A program made the translations under genes and the position numbers. Shown piece after piece: positions 1-7,071 of a stretch of DNA of 64,000 nucleotides (position 1 is the first letter of the stretch; each line of letters opens with the position of its first letter). Where the stretch lies: contig NZ_DF820494.1 in assembly GCF_000691805.2 (NCBI RefSeq), forward strand, positions 1-64,000, written 5' to 3'. The notes beneath the pieces are model-generated. The model did not search any database. It saw only the letters and a program-made list of their open reading frames with translations, and was not told where the DNA came from. Source of the stretch: Weissella oryzae SG25 (GTDB taxonomy: Bacteria; Bacillota; Bacilli; Lactobacillales; Lactobacillaceae).

Positions 1-205
1 ATGCTTCTGTTACACAAATGCAAAATTGGGTGTTTATGTAACAGGCGTTTTACAAAAGTATTCCTAGTTCGTAACAGATGTGCATTTGGGGTTGCAATTT
101 CCCCTTGATTTTAAACTAATGATAATATATATTATGTAAACTAGGAATTGTCGGGAATTGTCAAGTATTAGATGCAACAAATTTCAAAATAAGTTTTCTC
201 ACCCC

Positions 206-240
206 TCGCAAACGCCCATATAAAGGCATTTGCGATTTTT
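206..240 (+). terminator. Rho-independent terminator
   Basis: Inverted repeat TCGCAAACGCC / GGCATTTGCGA (one mismatch) with an 8-base loop, followed directly by a run of Ts on the plus strand. It probably ends a transcript entering from left of the window, because no supported plus-strand gene lies in the first 200 bases. Confidence 0.75.
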
Positions 241-383
241 TACATTTATATAACAATTTACTTTGGTGAAGAAAACTTGGGTGCAACATGGCTACTTAAC
301 CTTTAATATTTTTGCTGATAACTTGGTTTCTTTCAAATTATGATTATACCGAAAGCTAAATTTATTTTCAATTCAGCACAAAT

Positions 384-407
384 AAACCTAGCTTTTTCTA
401 GGTTTTT
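384..407 (+). terminator. Short terminator-like hairpin
   Basis: AAACCTAG and CTAGGTTT flank a 6-base loop and run into a T tract. It lies between the first terminator and the IS30 transposase and may insulate the element. No gene is visible in 1-494; apart from these two hairpins I see nothing in that stretch. Confidence 0.5.
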
Positions 408-494
408 AACAGATTATCCTTATTTGTTAATCATCTGAAGGCTTCTAAAATTTCAATACTCGGACAAGTGTCCATCAATCATGCATTTTATGTC

Positions 495-1565
495 TTAGAA
501 TGCGTTTGACAAGCGTTGCTTTTTATTAAGTTCACGTACATACTTTCTAAACATTCTCATTGGACTTTGACCGTTAGAAAATACATGTGTCAGAGGTTTA
601 TCGTTAATTTCTTCAGTAACTTCATCTACACGTTCCTGAGAAACTTTATTGAATGATGTACCTTTAGGAAAATACCAAGGTGCACGTAGGTTTCGATTTG
701 TGCGTTCATTAGTGCCGCGCTCATATGGTGCGTAGGAATTTGCTATGTATAGTGAACCGAATTTATTCAAAATAAAGCCTGTTACTAAGCTATTAATAAA
801 TTCATGGCCATTGTCACAAGTAATCGACTTAATGTATTTGCCGTACCGTTCGTTAACTGATTCTAAAGCTGCCAGAATGTCTGTAGCTTGTTTAGACTTA
901 GCTTTAACTGCTACCTGGAAACGGCTTTTACGTTCAACGAGGGTAATGAGGAGGGACTTACCCCCACCTTTTCTCCCCTCTACTCCGTCCATTTCCCAGT
1001 GACCGAACTCAGTTCTATTATTAATTATGTCGGGCCTATCATTAATGCTGAATAACTCGGCCAATTTAGTTTTTTTGTTTTTCTCACGTTGACTTTTATA
1101 CATATTTTTAACAATGCTCCGCTTAAATCGTTTACCTTGCATTGGTAAGTCATGATACGTTACATTCGGGATTTTTTTTCGATTAATCCACGTGTAAATA
1201 ATGGTTGAATTGGAGAATAACTTTGGGTGTCTTGCGACTACTGCACCTGGTGTATAGTGTCGTTGGTGAATTTCTCTTTGTAATACCTTAGTTTTATAGC
1301 TATTCAGAGAACTATGTCGGCCAGCACGTCTAACATGCTTATCTACAATATATTGGCCCTCACGGGCTGTATACATGAACTTTAAGAACCTTGTGGGCGT
1401 TTTTTCATTAGGGTTACCAGTGGTTGCTCTCCTAATCTCACGCGTGAGTGTAGAGCGGTCCTTGTCTACTTTTTCGGCAATATAAGCTAGTGTACGATCC
1501 TCTTTAAGCAATGTTTCAATCTTAATCCGGTCTTCAAAGGTAAGTTGTTGTTTAGATTTTGACAT
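495..1565 (-). CDS. IS30-family transposase
   Basis: A 356-residue DDE transposase. The N-terminus has the IS30-type helix-turn-helix (LTFEDRIKIETLL, then STLTREIRR around residues 38-46). The catalytic core shows D193 in GHWEMDG, D251 in TCDNGHEF and E287 in RGTNERTNR, the normal IS30 triad, so the enzyme looks intact. It would cut and join the ends of its own element. The start is the ATG at 1563-1565. I looked for terminal inverted repeats next to the gene (about 430-490 and 1570-1660) and found no convincing pair, so the element borders are not given. It sits at the edge of the small-gene array and may have shaped the plasmid by rearrangement. Confidence 0.93.
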   Translation of the reverse strand: MSKSKQQLTFEDRIKIETLLKEDRTLAYIAEKVDKDRSTLTREIRRATTGNPNEKTPTRFLKFMYTAREGQYIVDKHVRRAGRHSSLNSYKTKVLQREIHQRHYTPGAVVARHPKLFSNSTIIYTWINRKKIPNVTYHDLPMQGKRFKRSIVKNMYKSQREKNKKTKLAELFSINDRPDIINNRTEFGHWEMDGVEGRKGGGKSLLITLVERKSRFQVAVKAKSKQATDILAALESVNERYGKYIKSITCDNGHEFINSLVTGFILNKFGSLYIANSYAPYERGTNERTNRNLRAPWYFPKGTSFNKVSQERVDEVTEEINDKPLTHVFSNGQSPMRMFRKYVRELNKKQRLSNAF

Positions 1566-1670
1566 AAGAATTGTGGCCAGTCTTTCTATGTTATATTTGA
1601 TGCATCAATGTTCAGTAATGCACAATTATATAATTTAGTCTATCAATCTAGGTGATTGCAACCATGACAT

Positions 1671-1704
1671 AAAAAAAGCCAATTACTCAAAAGTAATTGG
1701 CTTT
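1671..1704 (-). terminator. Strong terminator after 95-aa gene
   Basis: AAAGCCAATTACT / AGTAATTGGCTTT, perfect, with a 4-base loop and a T tract on the minus strand. It ends transcription of the gene at 1709-1996 before the IS30 element. Confidence 0.85.
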
Positions 1705-1708
1705 GGGT

Positions 1709-1996
1709 TTATCCCAAAAAATAAATGATTATTCTTTTATCACCATGATCGAAAACAAAGCCAACTTTTTCTTCAGTGGCAACATTCGTTGACAGCTCAA
1801 CTTCTTGTTCAAAGGGTAATACTATGACTTCTCGATTTTTATCATTAGGCCATTCTATCATTAGTGTTTTGGCACGTTGATCAGTCTTTGTAATCACAAC
1901 ACTCCTTACTGTCTCTTTGTTCCGCTCAACTGTATTCGAGAAATGTGTACCATCATGAAGCTGTAAATCTTTAACTTTCACCATGTTTTTTTGCAT
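1709..1996 (-). CDS. Hypothetical small protein (95 aa)
   Basis: Unrecognised. An ATG seven codons further upstream (2017) is possible, but the sequence before codon 8 reads GGCGGGGTGAACATG, a good Shine-Dalgarno match, so I place the start at 1996. The protein is soluble, mixed charge and rich in beta-type residues (VRSVVITKTDQRAKTLMIEW), ending in KRIIIYFLG. No signal peptide or membrane segment. A strong terminator follows, so it is the last gene of the minus-strand small-gene array. Confidence 0.6.
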   Translation of the reverse strand: MQKNMVKVKDLQLHDGTHFSNTVERNKETVRSVVITKTDQRAKTLMIEWPNDKNREVIVLPFEQEVELSTNVATEEKVGFVFDHGDKRIIIYFLG

Positions 1997-2118
1997 GTTC
2001 ACCCCGCCTAAACTCATAAGATAAATTCATTATATACTCACCTTCAGACAATTAGTATTTTGGATTTCTTACAAATCAGAGCGAATGTGACAGTGTGCAC
2101 ATAATACGTTAAAATAAA

Positions 2119-2171
2119 AAGAAAAACCCACGTGCAGTCCCTTACTTTGACGAGCTAGGAACACGTGAGTT
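2119..2171 (-). terminator. Terminator-like inverted repeat
   Basis: AACCCACGTG and CACGTGAGTT form a near-perfect 10-bp stem around a 27-base loop, with a T-rich run on the minus strand (TTTTTCTTTTT). It lies about 100 bases downstream of the small membrane protein gene. Confidence 0.5.
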
Positions 2172-2272
2172 ATCTCATTCGAACGGTTTAATTATATAAT
2201 AAATTAGTTTCATTTTAAACAGCTAACACGTTTCACCAGAGAGACAAAGATAATTTTTGTTCTCATACTCCT

Positions 2273-2473
2273 TTAATTCAAATATTGTCTATATTCTATC
2301 AAAAGACCAGCAAACATAAATGTAATTAAATACGCAAGCGCAAAAACAACAGTCAATGACCAGTTATTATATATTGCGTATGCTCCTAAGATAGTAGCCG
2401 GCGTAAATATGACACATGCTAGAGTTGCCTGGCTTTTAAACTTCTTAATCGTGGCTTCTTTCTTGATATTCAT
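2273..2473 (-). CDS. Small two-helix membrane protein
   Basis: A 66-residue protein with two hydrophobic helices (LACVIFTPATILGAYAI and LTVVFALAYLITFMFAGLLI) separated by a short NNWS turn, and a basic N-terminus (MNIKKEATIKKFK). A longer reading to 2539 is open, but the extra residues are translated repeat DNA. A GAGGT box lies about nine bases before the ATG at 2473, which decides the start. Function unknown. Small proteins of this shape can be immunity or holin-like proteins, but nothing here shows that. Confidence 0.55.
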   Translation of the reverse strand: MNIKKEATIKKFKSQATLACVIFTPATILGAYAIYNNWSLTVVFALAYLITFMFAGLLIEYRQYLN

Positions 2474-2496
2474 TTCCCAATACCTCATTGATCTTT

Positions 2497-2580
2497 GCCT
2501 TTTTAAGCCTTGCTTGGGGCATATTATGTATGGTGACATCTTTTGGTCACCTTTTTTATTTGGCTGCCTTAGAAGCTAAC
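2497..2580. repeat. Repeat copy 1 of adhesin 3' flank
   Basis: This block shares long stretches with 6384-6530 and 6926-7071: a GCCTTGCTTGGGGCATATTA core, then a hairpin with GGTGAC/GTCACC arms and a T tract on the plus strand, then the TTAGAAGCT that encodes the terminal Ser-Phe-stop. Here the repeat supplies the last codons (SF-stop) of the gene at 2569. The other copies show that it came from the end of the surface adhesin gene. Confidence 0.8.
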
Positions 2581-2913
2581 TTCTTGTGTTAAGTGAAAAT
2601 AGTCGTCCAAAGTAAAATACTTCAGCTTGTCAGCATAGCTAGTAATCTTACTTAAATTAAATACGTGTTCTAAAAATGAGTGCAATCTCGATAAGTGTTC
2701 AGTGTCAATATATTCTAAAAGCGGATTGTTTAAAAAACGATATTCACGCAAAAAATATACATAATTTTCACATAAGAGCCTATCAATTAATCGTGGTATA
2801 TCTGCTTCATTAATTGATAGGTTTTTATAATGCTCAAGTTGTTTGTCAAACCATGAATCATGCAATTTTTGAATTTCCTCAAACACAATTGTATTTTTAA
2901 ATTGAATTTTCAT
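2569..2913 (-). CDS. Hypothetical protein, small-gene array
   Basis: A 114-residue soluble protein, unrecognised. It is helical by eye (FEEIQKLHDSWFDKQLEHYKNLSINEADIPRLIDRLLCENYVYFLREYRF) and contains no motif I know. An AAAGGAG box lies about 8 bases before the ATG at 2913. Its final codons fall inside repeat copy 1, so the 3' end may have been replaced by recombination. It is the first of several similarly sized genes separated by short gaps, suggesting one transcript. Confidence 0.6.
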   Translation of the reverse strand: MKIQFKNTIVFEEIQKLHDSWFDKQLEHYKNLSINEADIPRLIDRLLCENYVYFLREYRFLNNPLLEYIDTEHLSRLHSFLEHVFNLSKITSYADKLKYFTLDDYFHLTQEVSF

Positions 2914-2944
2914 TTAAATAGCTCCTTTCATAAACTACTGCTTA

Positions 2945-3169
2945 TTACCCTTCTATCAAGACAAAAGAGTCATTTAACAAAGCTAAGAGGGTCACCAGTC
3001 TAGTGTCTGATTCAGAGGCACTAATACCTTCTTCTTTCCACCAAGAGCGGATAACTTCAGGCATAGCTTTTATTTGTTTAATATCGAGATAATTATTAGG
3101 TCCCATCTGCTCAACCCACTGCTTAACTTCTTTAGCCAATTCTTGTGGCAACGTATAATAAAGATTCAT
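2945..3169 (-). CDS. Hypothetical paralogue A1 (74 aa)
   Basis: Paralogous to the next gene upstream (3185-3409). Both have the pattern LYEW/WVEQM-x(n)-MP-x-(V/L)IR-x-WW-x-(E/D)E followed by a helical tail with RL(V/I)(T/A)L. The shared core MPEVIRSWWKEE / MPALIRKWWEDE makes homology clear. Ribosome site GAGGGGGTA before the ATG. Soluble, acidic. Function unknown; tandem duplication suggests diversification, as seen in arrays of immunity or anti-defence genes, which is only an analogy. Confidence 0.65.
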   Translation of the reverse strand: MNLYYTLPQELAKEVKQWVEQMGPNNYLDIKQIKAMPEVIRSWWKEEGISASESDTRLVTLLALLNDSFVLIEG

Positions 3170-3184
3170 AATTTCTACCCCCTC

Positions 3185-3409
3185 TTAGTTTTCTTTTTCG
3201 AAAATTTCGACACCTTCAAACCAGAATGTTAATGCAATAAGCCTGTTGTTTTTTTCATGATTGTCTGTAGGTTCGTCCTCCCACCATTTACGAATTAATG
3301 CAGGCATCAAGGTCATAAAGTTTTCGTCCATAATTGTTGAATAACTCATGTTGTATGCCCACTCATATAACTTTTCAAAAAATGCGCTACTTACTTTGTA
3401 TTTTTCCAT
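3185..3409 (-). CDS. Hypothetical paralogue A2 (74 aa)
   Basis: Tandem paralogue of 2945-3169 with the same IR-x-WW-x-(E/D)E core at about residues 37-45. Only 15 bases separate the two genes. The GAGG box is about 11 bases from the ATG, slightly far. C-terminus acidic (VEIFEKEN). No membrane segment or recognised domain. Confidence 0.65.
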   Translation of the reverse strand: MEKYKVSSAFFEKLYEWAYNMSYSTIMDENFMTLMPALIRKWWEDEPTDNHEKNNRLIALTFWFEGVEIFEKEN

Positions 3410-3432
3410 CTTAAATTTGGCCTCTTACTCTT

Positions 3433-3756
3433 TTAATTCAAATTATCTTTAGACAAGGTGCGTACTTCATTGACGATCTCGATGTTAGTAACTAAAAATT
3501 CTATACTTTCCTCAAATGAATCATCTAGAATAAAGTACCCTGATAGTTTTACCCTTTGACTCAATAACTTTCGATAAAAATCAAGATTTTTATCTGGTTT
3601 TCGAATTTTAAATTTTTGGAATGAACGAACTCCGGAACTATTGTCCGTATAATCCAAAATTAGGTTAACTAGTGTTGTACTTAAACTAGTGCTTATCTGT
3701 TCAATGATTCTTACTTCTTCAATTTTGCTAATGACTTCAAATGAATTACAAACCAT
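3433..3756 (-). CDS. Hypothetical protein (107 aa)
   Basis: The frame is open to 3810, but AAGGAGCCAATT sits immediately before the ATG at 3756, so that start is preferred (MVCNSFEVISKIEEVR). The predicted fold is beta-rich with a central KIRKPDKNLDFYRKLL segment. The C-terminus EVRTLSKDNLN is nearly identical to EVQTLSKDKLN in the gene at 4792, and the underlying DNA is also alike, so the two genes share a duplicated 3' segment. Function unknown. Confidence 0.6.
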   Translation of the reverse strand: MVCNSFEVISKIEEVRIIEQISTSLSTTLVNLILDYTDNSSGVRSFQKFKIRKPDKNLDFYRKLLSQRVKLSGYFILDDSFEESIEFLVTNIEIVNEVRTLSKDNLN

Positions 3757-3809
3757 AATTGGCTCCTTGTAAATTTCAAAACTTTTTTGCTTTTTGCAGT
3801 AGCTATACA

Positions 3810-4250
3810 TTAATTCAAAGGTTGAAAGGCATAAGGACCGTTTTTAATGTACCTACTTTCGTCTATTTCTTTTGTAGTGACTAATTGAAATAATTCGATA
3901 TTGTTTCCTGCTCTCATTACTTGCCAATATGAATAAGTTCCTTTTTCAACTAAATTTTTGAACATCATACTAATATAGATTTGGTCTTGTTGTTCACTCA
4001 TGACGATTGGCTGTTCGTGCCATTCATTCGAGGTGTCTACACGTTGCTTATCCCATTCATTCCACTCCATCAGTGTTCGAAGATCTTCTGTAAAATCATT
4101 TTCTGGCAGTGTTCCAAATGCTAAATTTCCAATCTTGAAGTGTTCAGTGAACTCTTTATATATATATGTTTCCTTCAACTCTTGTTTTGGGTGAAATTCA
4201 GCTAATGTTCTAAATGTCTTTTGACGATTAATTAAGTTGTATCTTTTCAT
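3810..4250 (-). CDS. Hypothetical protein (146 aa)
   Basis: Unrecognised soluble protein rich in aromatic and acidic residues (LMEWNEWDKQRVDTSNEWHEQ), with features like KGTYSYWQVMRAGNNIELFQL near the C-terminus. An in-frame ATG at 4295 exists, but CAGGACATTAATA precedes the ATG at 4250, which I chose. The stop overlaps the open region upstream of the next gene, suggesting co-transcription with 3433-3756. Confidence 0.55.
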   Translation of the reverse strand: MKRYNLINRQKTFRTLAEFHPKQELKETYIYKEFTEHFKIGNLAFGTLPENDFTEDLRTLMEWNEWDKQRVDTSNEWHEQPIVMSEQQDQIYISMMFKNLVEKGTYSYWQVMRAGNNIELFQLVTTKEIDESRYIKNGPYAFQPLN

Positions 4251-4362
4251 TATTAATGTCCTGTCAATATTTATTCCCAAGGAAGATTTTGTCATGATAG
4301 CTTTGAAGAGTTTCCAACACTAGAATTATTTATGGAACTCATTGAATCAAGCCAAGTTTTAT

Positions 4363-4716
4363 CTAATTATTTTGATATGGTTCCCACGGAAATAATCCCG
4401 TATCTAAAAAAACTTCAAGAGAACTAATTGAACTTAGTTCTCTGGTGCGGCCATGTGATAATTGAAGTAATACTCCTAGTTCGAATATTATTTCGCTTGC
4501 TGTTCTTCTTGATAGAAAATCTGATTCCACATCAGTAAAAATCCATTTTGAACTGTTATATGCTTCAGATATTAAACGTTTTTCTACATCGTGTACAATT
4601 GGATTATTAGTTTTTAAATTACGTGCATTAATTAAAGGCTCTAGATTAAAATCCTTCATTGTATTTAATGCATAGCTGTAAAATTTTGTATTTTTGAACT
4701 TTTTTTTTAATATCAC
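4363..4716 (-). CDS. Hypothetical protein, GTG start
   Basis: 117 residues starting at a GTG preceded by a very good AGGAGGTAGCAAGT ribosome site. Basic N-terminus (MILKKKFKNTKFYSYALNTMKDF), then a helical middle with EKRLISEAYNSSKWIFTDVESDFLSRRTASEIIFELGVLLQL. No motif recognised. The plus strand opposite its 3' end also carries a short acidic open frame (see rejected items). Confidence 0.55.
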   Translation of the reverse strand: MILKKKFKNTKFYSYALNTMKDFNLEPLINARNLKTNNPIVHDVEKRLISEAYNSSKWIFTDVESDFLSRRTASEIIFELGVLLQLSHGRTRELSSISSLEVFLDTGLFPWEPYQNN

Positions 4717-4791
4717 ACTTGCTACCTCCTAGAAATTCATTATATTCGTAGGAACTTTTTACTAAGGTTATTAGCAGCCACTAGCTGTTCT

Positions 4792-5139
4792 TTATTTGCC
4801 TTCTTCTGTCGTTTGTATATTCAATTTATCTTTAGACAAGGTTTGTACTTCAATTTTTACCTCTGAAAAGAAATCTATTATTTGATGTGCAAGATTGTTA
4901 ATTTCATTGTTCTCAGTCGTCATAATTTGCCAATCACTACCACTAAAATCTTTGGCCAACCAAATATTTTGCGTTAACATTACTGATTTAATTTTTTCAG
5001 TGCCATTATCAGGGTAACTAAGGTGATTTAAGCGCCGGTCAAAGGAATAATCTTCTGCTATATTGAAATCTGCCACATAGTATTTGTCGTCAACTACTAG
5101 AACCGTTTTAATCTGTTGCATGGTCTTAATTTGTGCCAT
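4792..5139 (-). CDS. Hypothetical paralogue B1 (115 aa)
   Basis: Member of a three-gene family with 5126-5428 and 6026-6355. Each has a beta-rich N-terminal part followed by an LT-x(2)-(I/L)W-x-A-K/E-x-F type segment (here LTQNIWLAKDFSG) and a helical acidic tail. Its C-terminus EVQTLSKDKLN matches the end of the gene at 3433. GAGGTAACAACTA precedes the ATG. It overlaps the stop of the upstream gene by 14 bases, so translation is probably coupled. Function unknown. Confidence 0.6.
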   Translation of the reverse strand: MAQIKTMQQIKTVLVVDDKYYVADFNIAEDYSFDRRLNHLSYPDNGTEKIKSVMLTQNIWLAKDFSGSDWQIMTTENNEINNLAHQIIDFFSEVKIEVQTLSKDKLNIQTTEEGK

Positions 5140-5428
5140 TAGTTGTTACCTCACAAATCCTTGTTTCTTGTGTTACTTCTAATACCTTAGCTTTTGGAAA
5201 AGCAGCTTTTAATTCATCAATCCATAGCTCGTTATAGCGCTCAGTCAATAAGTCTTTCGCCTCATTAAGGTCATTAGTTATAACAAAATCTCTTGGTTCA
5301 GCAACGTTATTCGGATAATTAACCGCGTATTCTGGACGACCAGCTGCCACAGACCATCTAAAGTCGTCCCCAATTGTTTGTAAATAAATACCTGGCCAAA
5401 GCTCTAAAACTTTAAATTTTTCTACCAT
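5126..5428 (-). CDS. Hypothetical paralogue B2 (100 aa)
   Basis: Shares the KFKVLELWPGIYL opening with KFTVFEITEGWYL of the gene at 6026, and the ITNDLNEAKDLL segment with its LTTSLWEAEKFS. The C-terminus (FPKAKVLEVTQETRICEV) parallels FREGNFKDVSATINV in that gene. Soluble, acidic, no recognised domain. Translation is likely coupled with the downstream gene through the 14-base overlap. Confidence 0.6.
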   Translation of the reverse strand: MVEKFKVLELWPGIYLQTIGDDFRWSVAAGRPEYAVNYPNNVAEPRDFVITNDLNEAKDLLTERYNELWIDELKAAFPKAKVLEVTQETRICEVTTNGTN

Positions 5429-5480
5429 TGTCCATACCCCTAATCTTTTTGAAAGGTTTTTATTAAATCAAGAATCAACC

Positions 5481-5891
5481 TTATTCATATTTTTCGATAA
5501 TGTTTATTTTTGTTGCAATTAGTGCTGCCTTTTCATCTTCAATTGAAAATTGCCCGCCGACGAGTAATGACTCAACTTCCACAGTTGATCCAACTAACTC
5601 TGATAGTGGTCTATCTAAGTCTATGAGGGTTTCGTCATGCGGGTTTATTTGGATTACAAACGTCTCTAATAGTGTGTAATCGGTCATAATCTCAATCGTT
5701 GGATAAGACAGACGCTTAATTACATTGGTATCTTCGTTATAATCTACTACCAACCCTTTTATAACAGACGTAGGTAGTATGAAGTCTGAAATTTGAACTT
5801 GTGCTTTTGAGTCAATAAGATTAAGTTCACTTGATGACCGTTGTAACTTTGAAAGTTCAGTAATTTTTTGCCATATAGTATCTTTAATCAT
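5481..5891 (-). CDS. Hypothetical protein (136 aa)
   Basis: Unrecognised soluble protein, beta-rich after an N-terminal helix (MIKDTIWQKITELSKLQRSSSELNLID). Short acidic runs, ending KINIIEKYE. The ribosome binding site is weak (AGAAGTAATAACA). The ATG at 5891 is the only good start. No link with the neighbouring paralogue families is visible. Confidence 0.5.
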   Translation of the reverse strand: MIKDTIWQKITELSKLQRSSSELNLIDSKAQVQISDFILPTSVIKGLVVDYNEDTNVIKRLSYPTIEIMTDYTLLETFVIQINPHDETLIDLDRPLSELVGSTVEVESLLVGGQFSIEDEKAALIATKINIIEKYE

Positions 5892-6025
5892 TGTTATTAC
5901 TTCTTATCCACATTTATCCACATTTATTTTTTTGTAATTATGAAATCAATCAGTATTAGGATCATTAACGTCTATGAGAAACTCCTCTGCAAATAAGCAT
6001 TCCATTCAGCCTACTCAAAAAGAAA

Positions 6026-6355
6026 TTATTGAGCAAATTGAACATTAATCGTTGCAGATACGTCTTTGAAATTTCCTTCGCGAAAATTACTTTTTAAGCC
6101 TTCTTCATAAAGTTTAATTTCCTCTTTACTGAATTTTTCGGCTTCCCATAAACTTGTTGTAAGCTTCACTTCATTTATGGTCGGCTTTCCATTTCTAAAG
6201 TACCACTGTTGATTGCCAGGCTCTCTGATATAGGGGCTATTAGCGTTATTTCCAATGCCTGATTCAATTACGAAAGCATCTTGCTCCTTTAGGTACCAGC
6301 CTTCTGTAATCTCAAATACTGTAAATTTGCTATCCATTTTTGTTTGTTTAGTCAT
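6026..6355 (-). CDS. Hypothetical paralogue B3 (109 aa)
   Basis: Third member of the B family (see 4792 and 5126), with KFTVFEITEGWYLKEQD near the N-terminus and LTTSLWEAEKFSKEEIKLYEEGL in the middle. GAGAGGCAGAT precedes the ATG. It begins just downstream (minus-strand sense) of repeat copy 2, as the 98-aa gene does after copy 3 and the 66-aa gene after copy 1. The repeat and a small gene therefore seem to form a unit. Confidence 0.6.
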   Translation of the reverse strand: MTKQTKMDSKFTVFEITEGWYLKEQDAFVIESGIGNNANSPYIREPGNQQWYFRNGKPTINEVKLTTSLWEAEKFSKEEIKLYEEGLKSNFREGNFKDVSATINVQFAQ

Positions 6356-6383
6356 ATCTGCCTCTCAATATACGCGACTTTTA

Positions 6384-6530
6384 GCTGTTTTTTATTTGCC
6401 TTTTAACGCCTTGCTTGGGGCATATTATGTATGGTGACCTCTCTTTGTTCACCTTTTTTATTTGGCTGGCTTAGAAGCTGGCAAAGAGCTTCTGGAAGAA
6501 CTCAGCAATTGGATTTGTGGTCCCTATGGA
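6384..6530 (-). pseudogene. Vestigial adhesin 3' end, repeat copy 2
   Basis: On the minus strand this block still encodes IGTTNPIAEFFQKLFASF-stop, matching the last residues TGTTNPIAKLFQKLFASF of the intact adhesin at 7010-8848, followed by the same hairpin and TATTATG region. The rest of the gene is gone; upstream bases to about 6595 show no coding sense. It is a duplicated remnant of the adhesin gene end, with the 98-aa gene now sitting between it and the intact copy. Confidence 0.8.
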
Positions 6531-6597
6531 AAGTGGTTCTTCAATTTAACTGGGCAATTTAAAAGCCCTAGTCGCTACCTTTATGTGCCAAATTGGT

Positions 6598-6894
6598 TTA
6601 ACGACCGTCAAGCAGATCCTGCCATTCAAAACTAAAATTACTCCACTCGTTAAATTCTCCAAGGAGTTGTATTAAATTTATGAATTCACGTGCATTTTTC
6701 TCCGAAAAATCATCGCTATTTTCATTTGGATACTTATTGAACCAATATCTACTCCAAGCAAACTCAGAATGGATTGTTTCAATAAAAAATTCTGCTATAT
6801 CATTTTGTGTAATTAAAGCATTCGGATAGTTTTCAGTATAGTTAGGTATTAATTTAGTCATTCTTTTCAAAAAAAACTCAATTTTTTTGTTCAT
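6598..6894 (-). CDS. Hypothetical protein (98 aa)
   Basis: Soluble helical protein, basic at the start (MNKKIEFFLKRMTKLIPNYTENYPNAL) and acidic afterwards (FNKYPNENSDDFSEKNAREFINLIQLLGEFNEWSNFSFEWQDLL). Unrecognised. GAGGTTTCC lies before the ATG. It is flanked by repeat copies 2 and 3 and so sits inside a duplicated adhesin tail. Confidence 0.55.
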   Translation of the reverse strand: MNKKIEFFLKRMTKLIPNYTENYPNALITQNDIAEFFIETIHSEFAWSRYWFNKYPNENSDDFSEKNAREFINLIQLLGEFNEWSNFSFEWQDLLDGR

Positions 6895-6925
6895 TATTCG
6901 GAAACCTCATTATTTTTCAGCAATG

Positions 6926-7071
6926 GCTGCTTTTTATTTGCCTTTTAACGCCTTGCTTAGGGCATGTTATGTATGGTGACCTCTTTTGGTCACCTTTTTT
7001 ATTTGGCTCTTAGAAGCTGGCGAAAAGCTTCTGGAAGAGCTTTGCAATTGGGTTTGTGGTCCCTGTTGTAG
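6926..7071. repeat. Repeat copy 3, at the intact adhesin gene end
   Basis: Copy 3 spans the last codons of the intact adhesin gene plus its downstream hairpin (GGTGACC / GGTCACC, T tract on the plus strand) and the CCTTGCTTAGGGCATGTTAT core. It is the probable parent of copies 1 (2497-2580) and 2 (6384-6530). A short related stretch (GCTGTTCTTTATTTGCC) also occurs near 4790. Confidence 0.8.

Noticed and set aside
430-1660. Possible IS30 terminal inverted repeats around the transposase
   Set aside because: Only short patches such as CATCAATCATGCAT and CATTGATGCATCAA agree; not enough to set element ends.
4264-4430. Short acidic plus-strand frame (DSFEEFPTLELFMELIESSQ...) opposite the 3' end of the gene at 4363
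   Set aside because: About 45 residues with no ribosome site and no clear start; the minus-strand gene has AGGAGG and fits the array.
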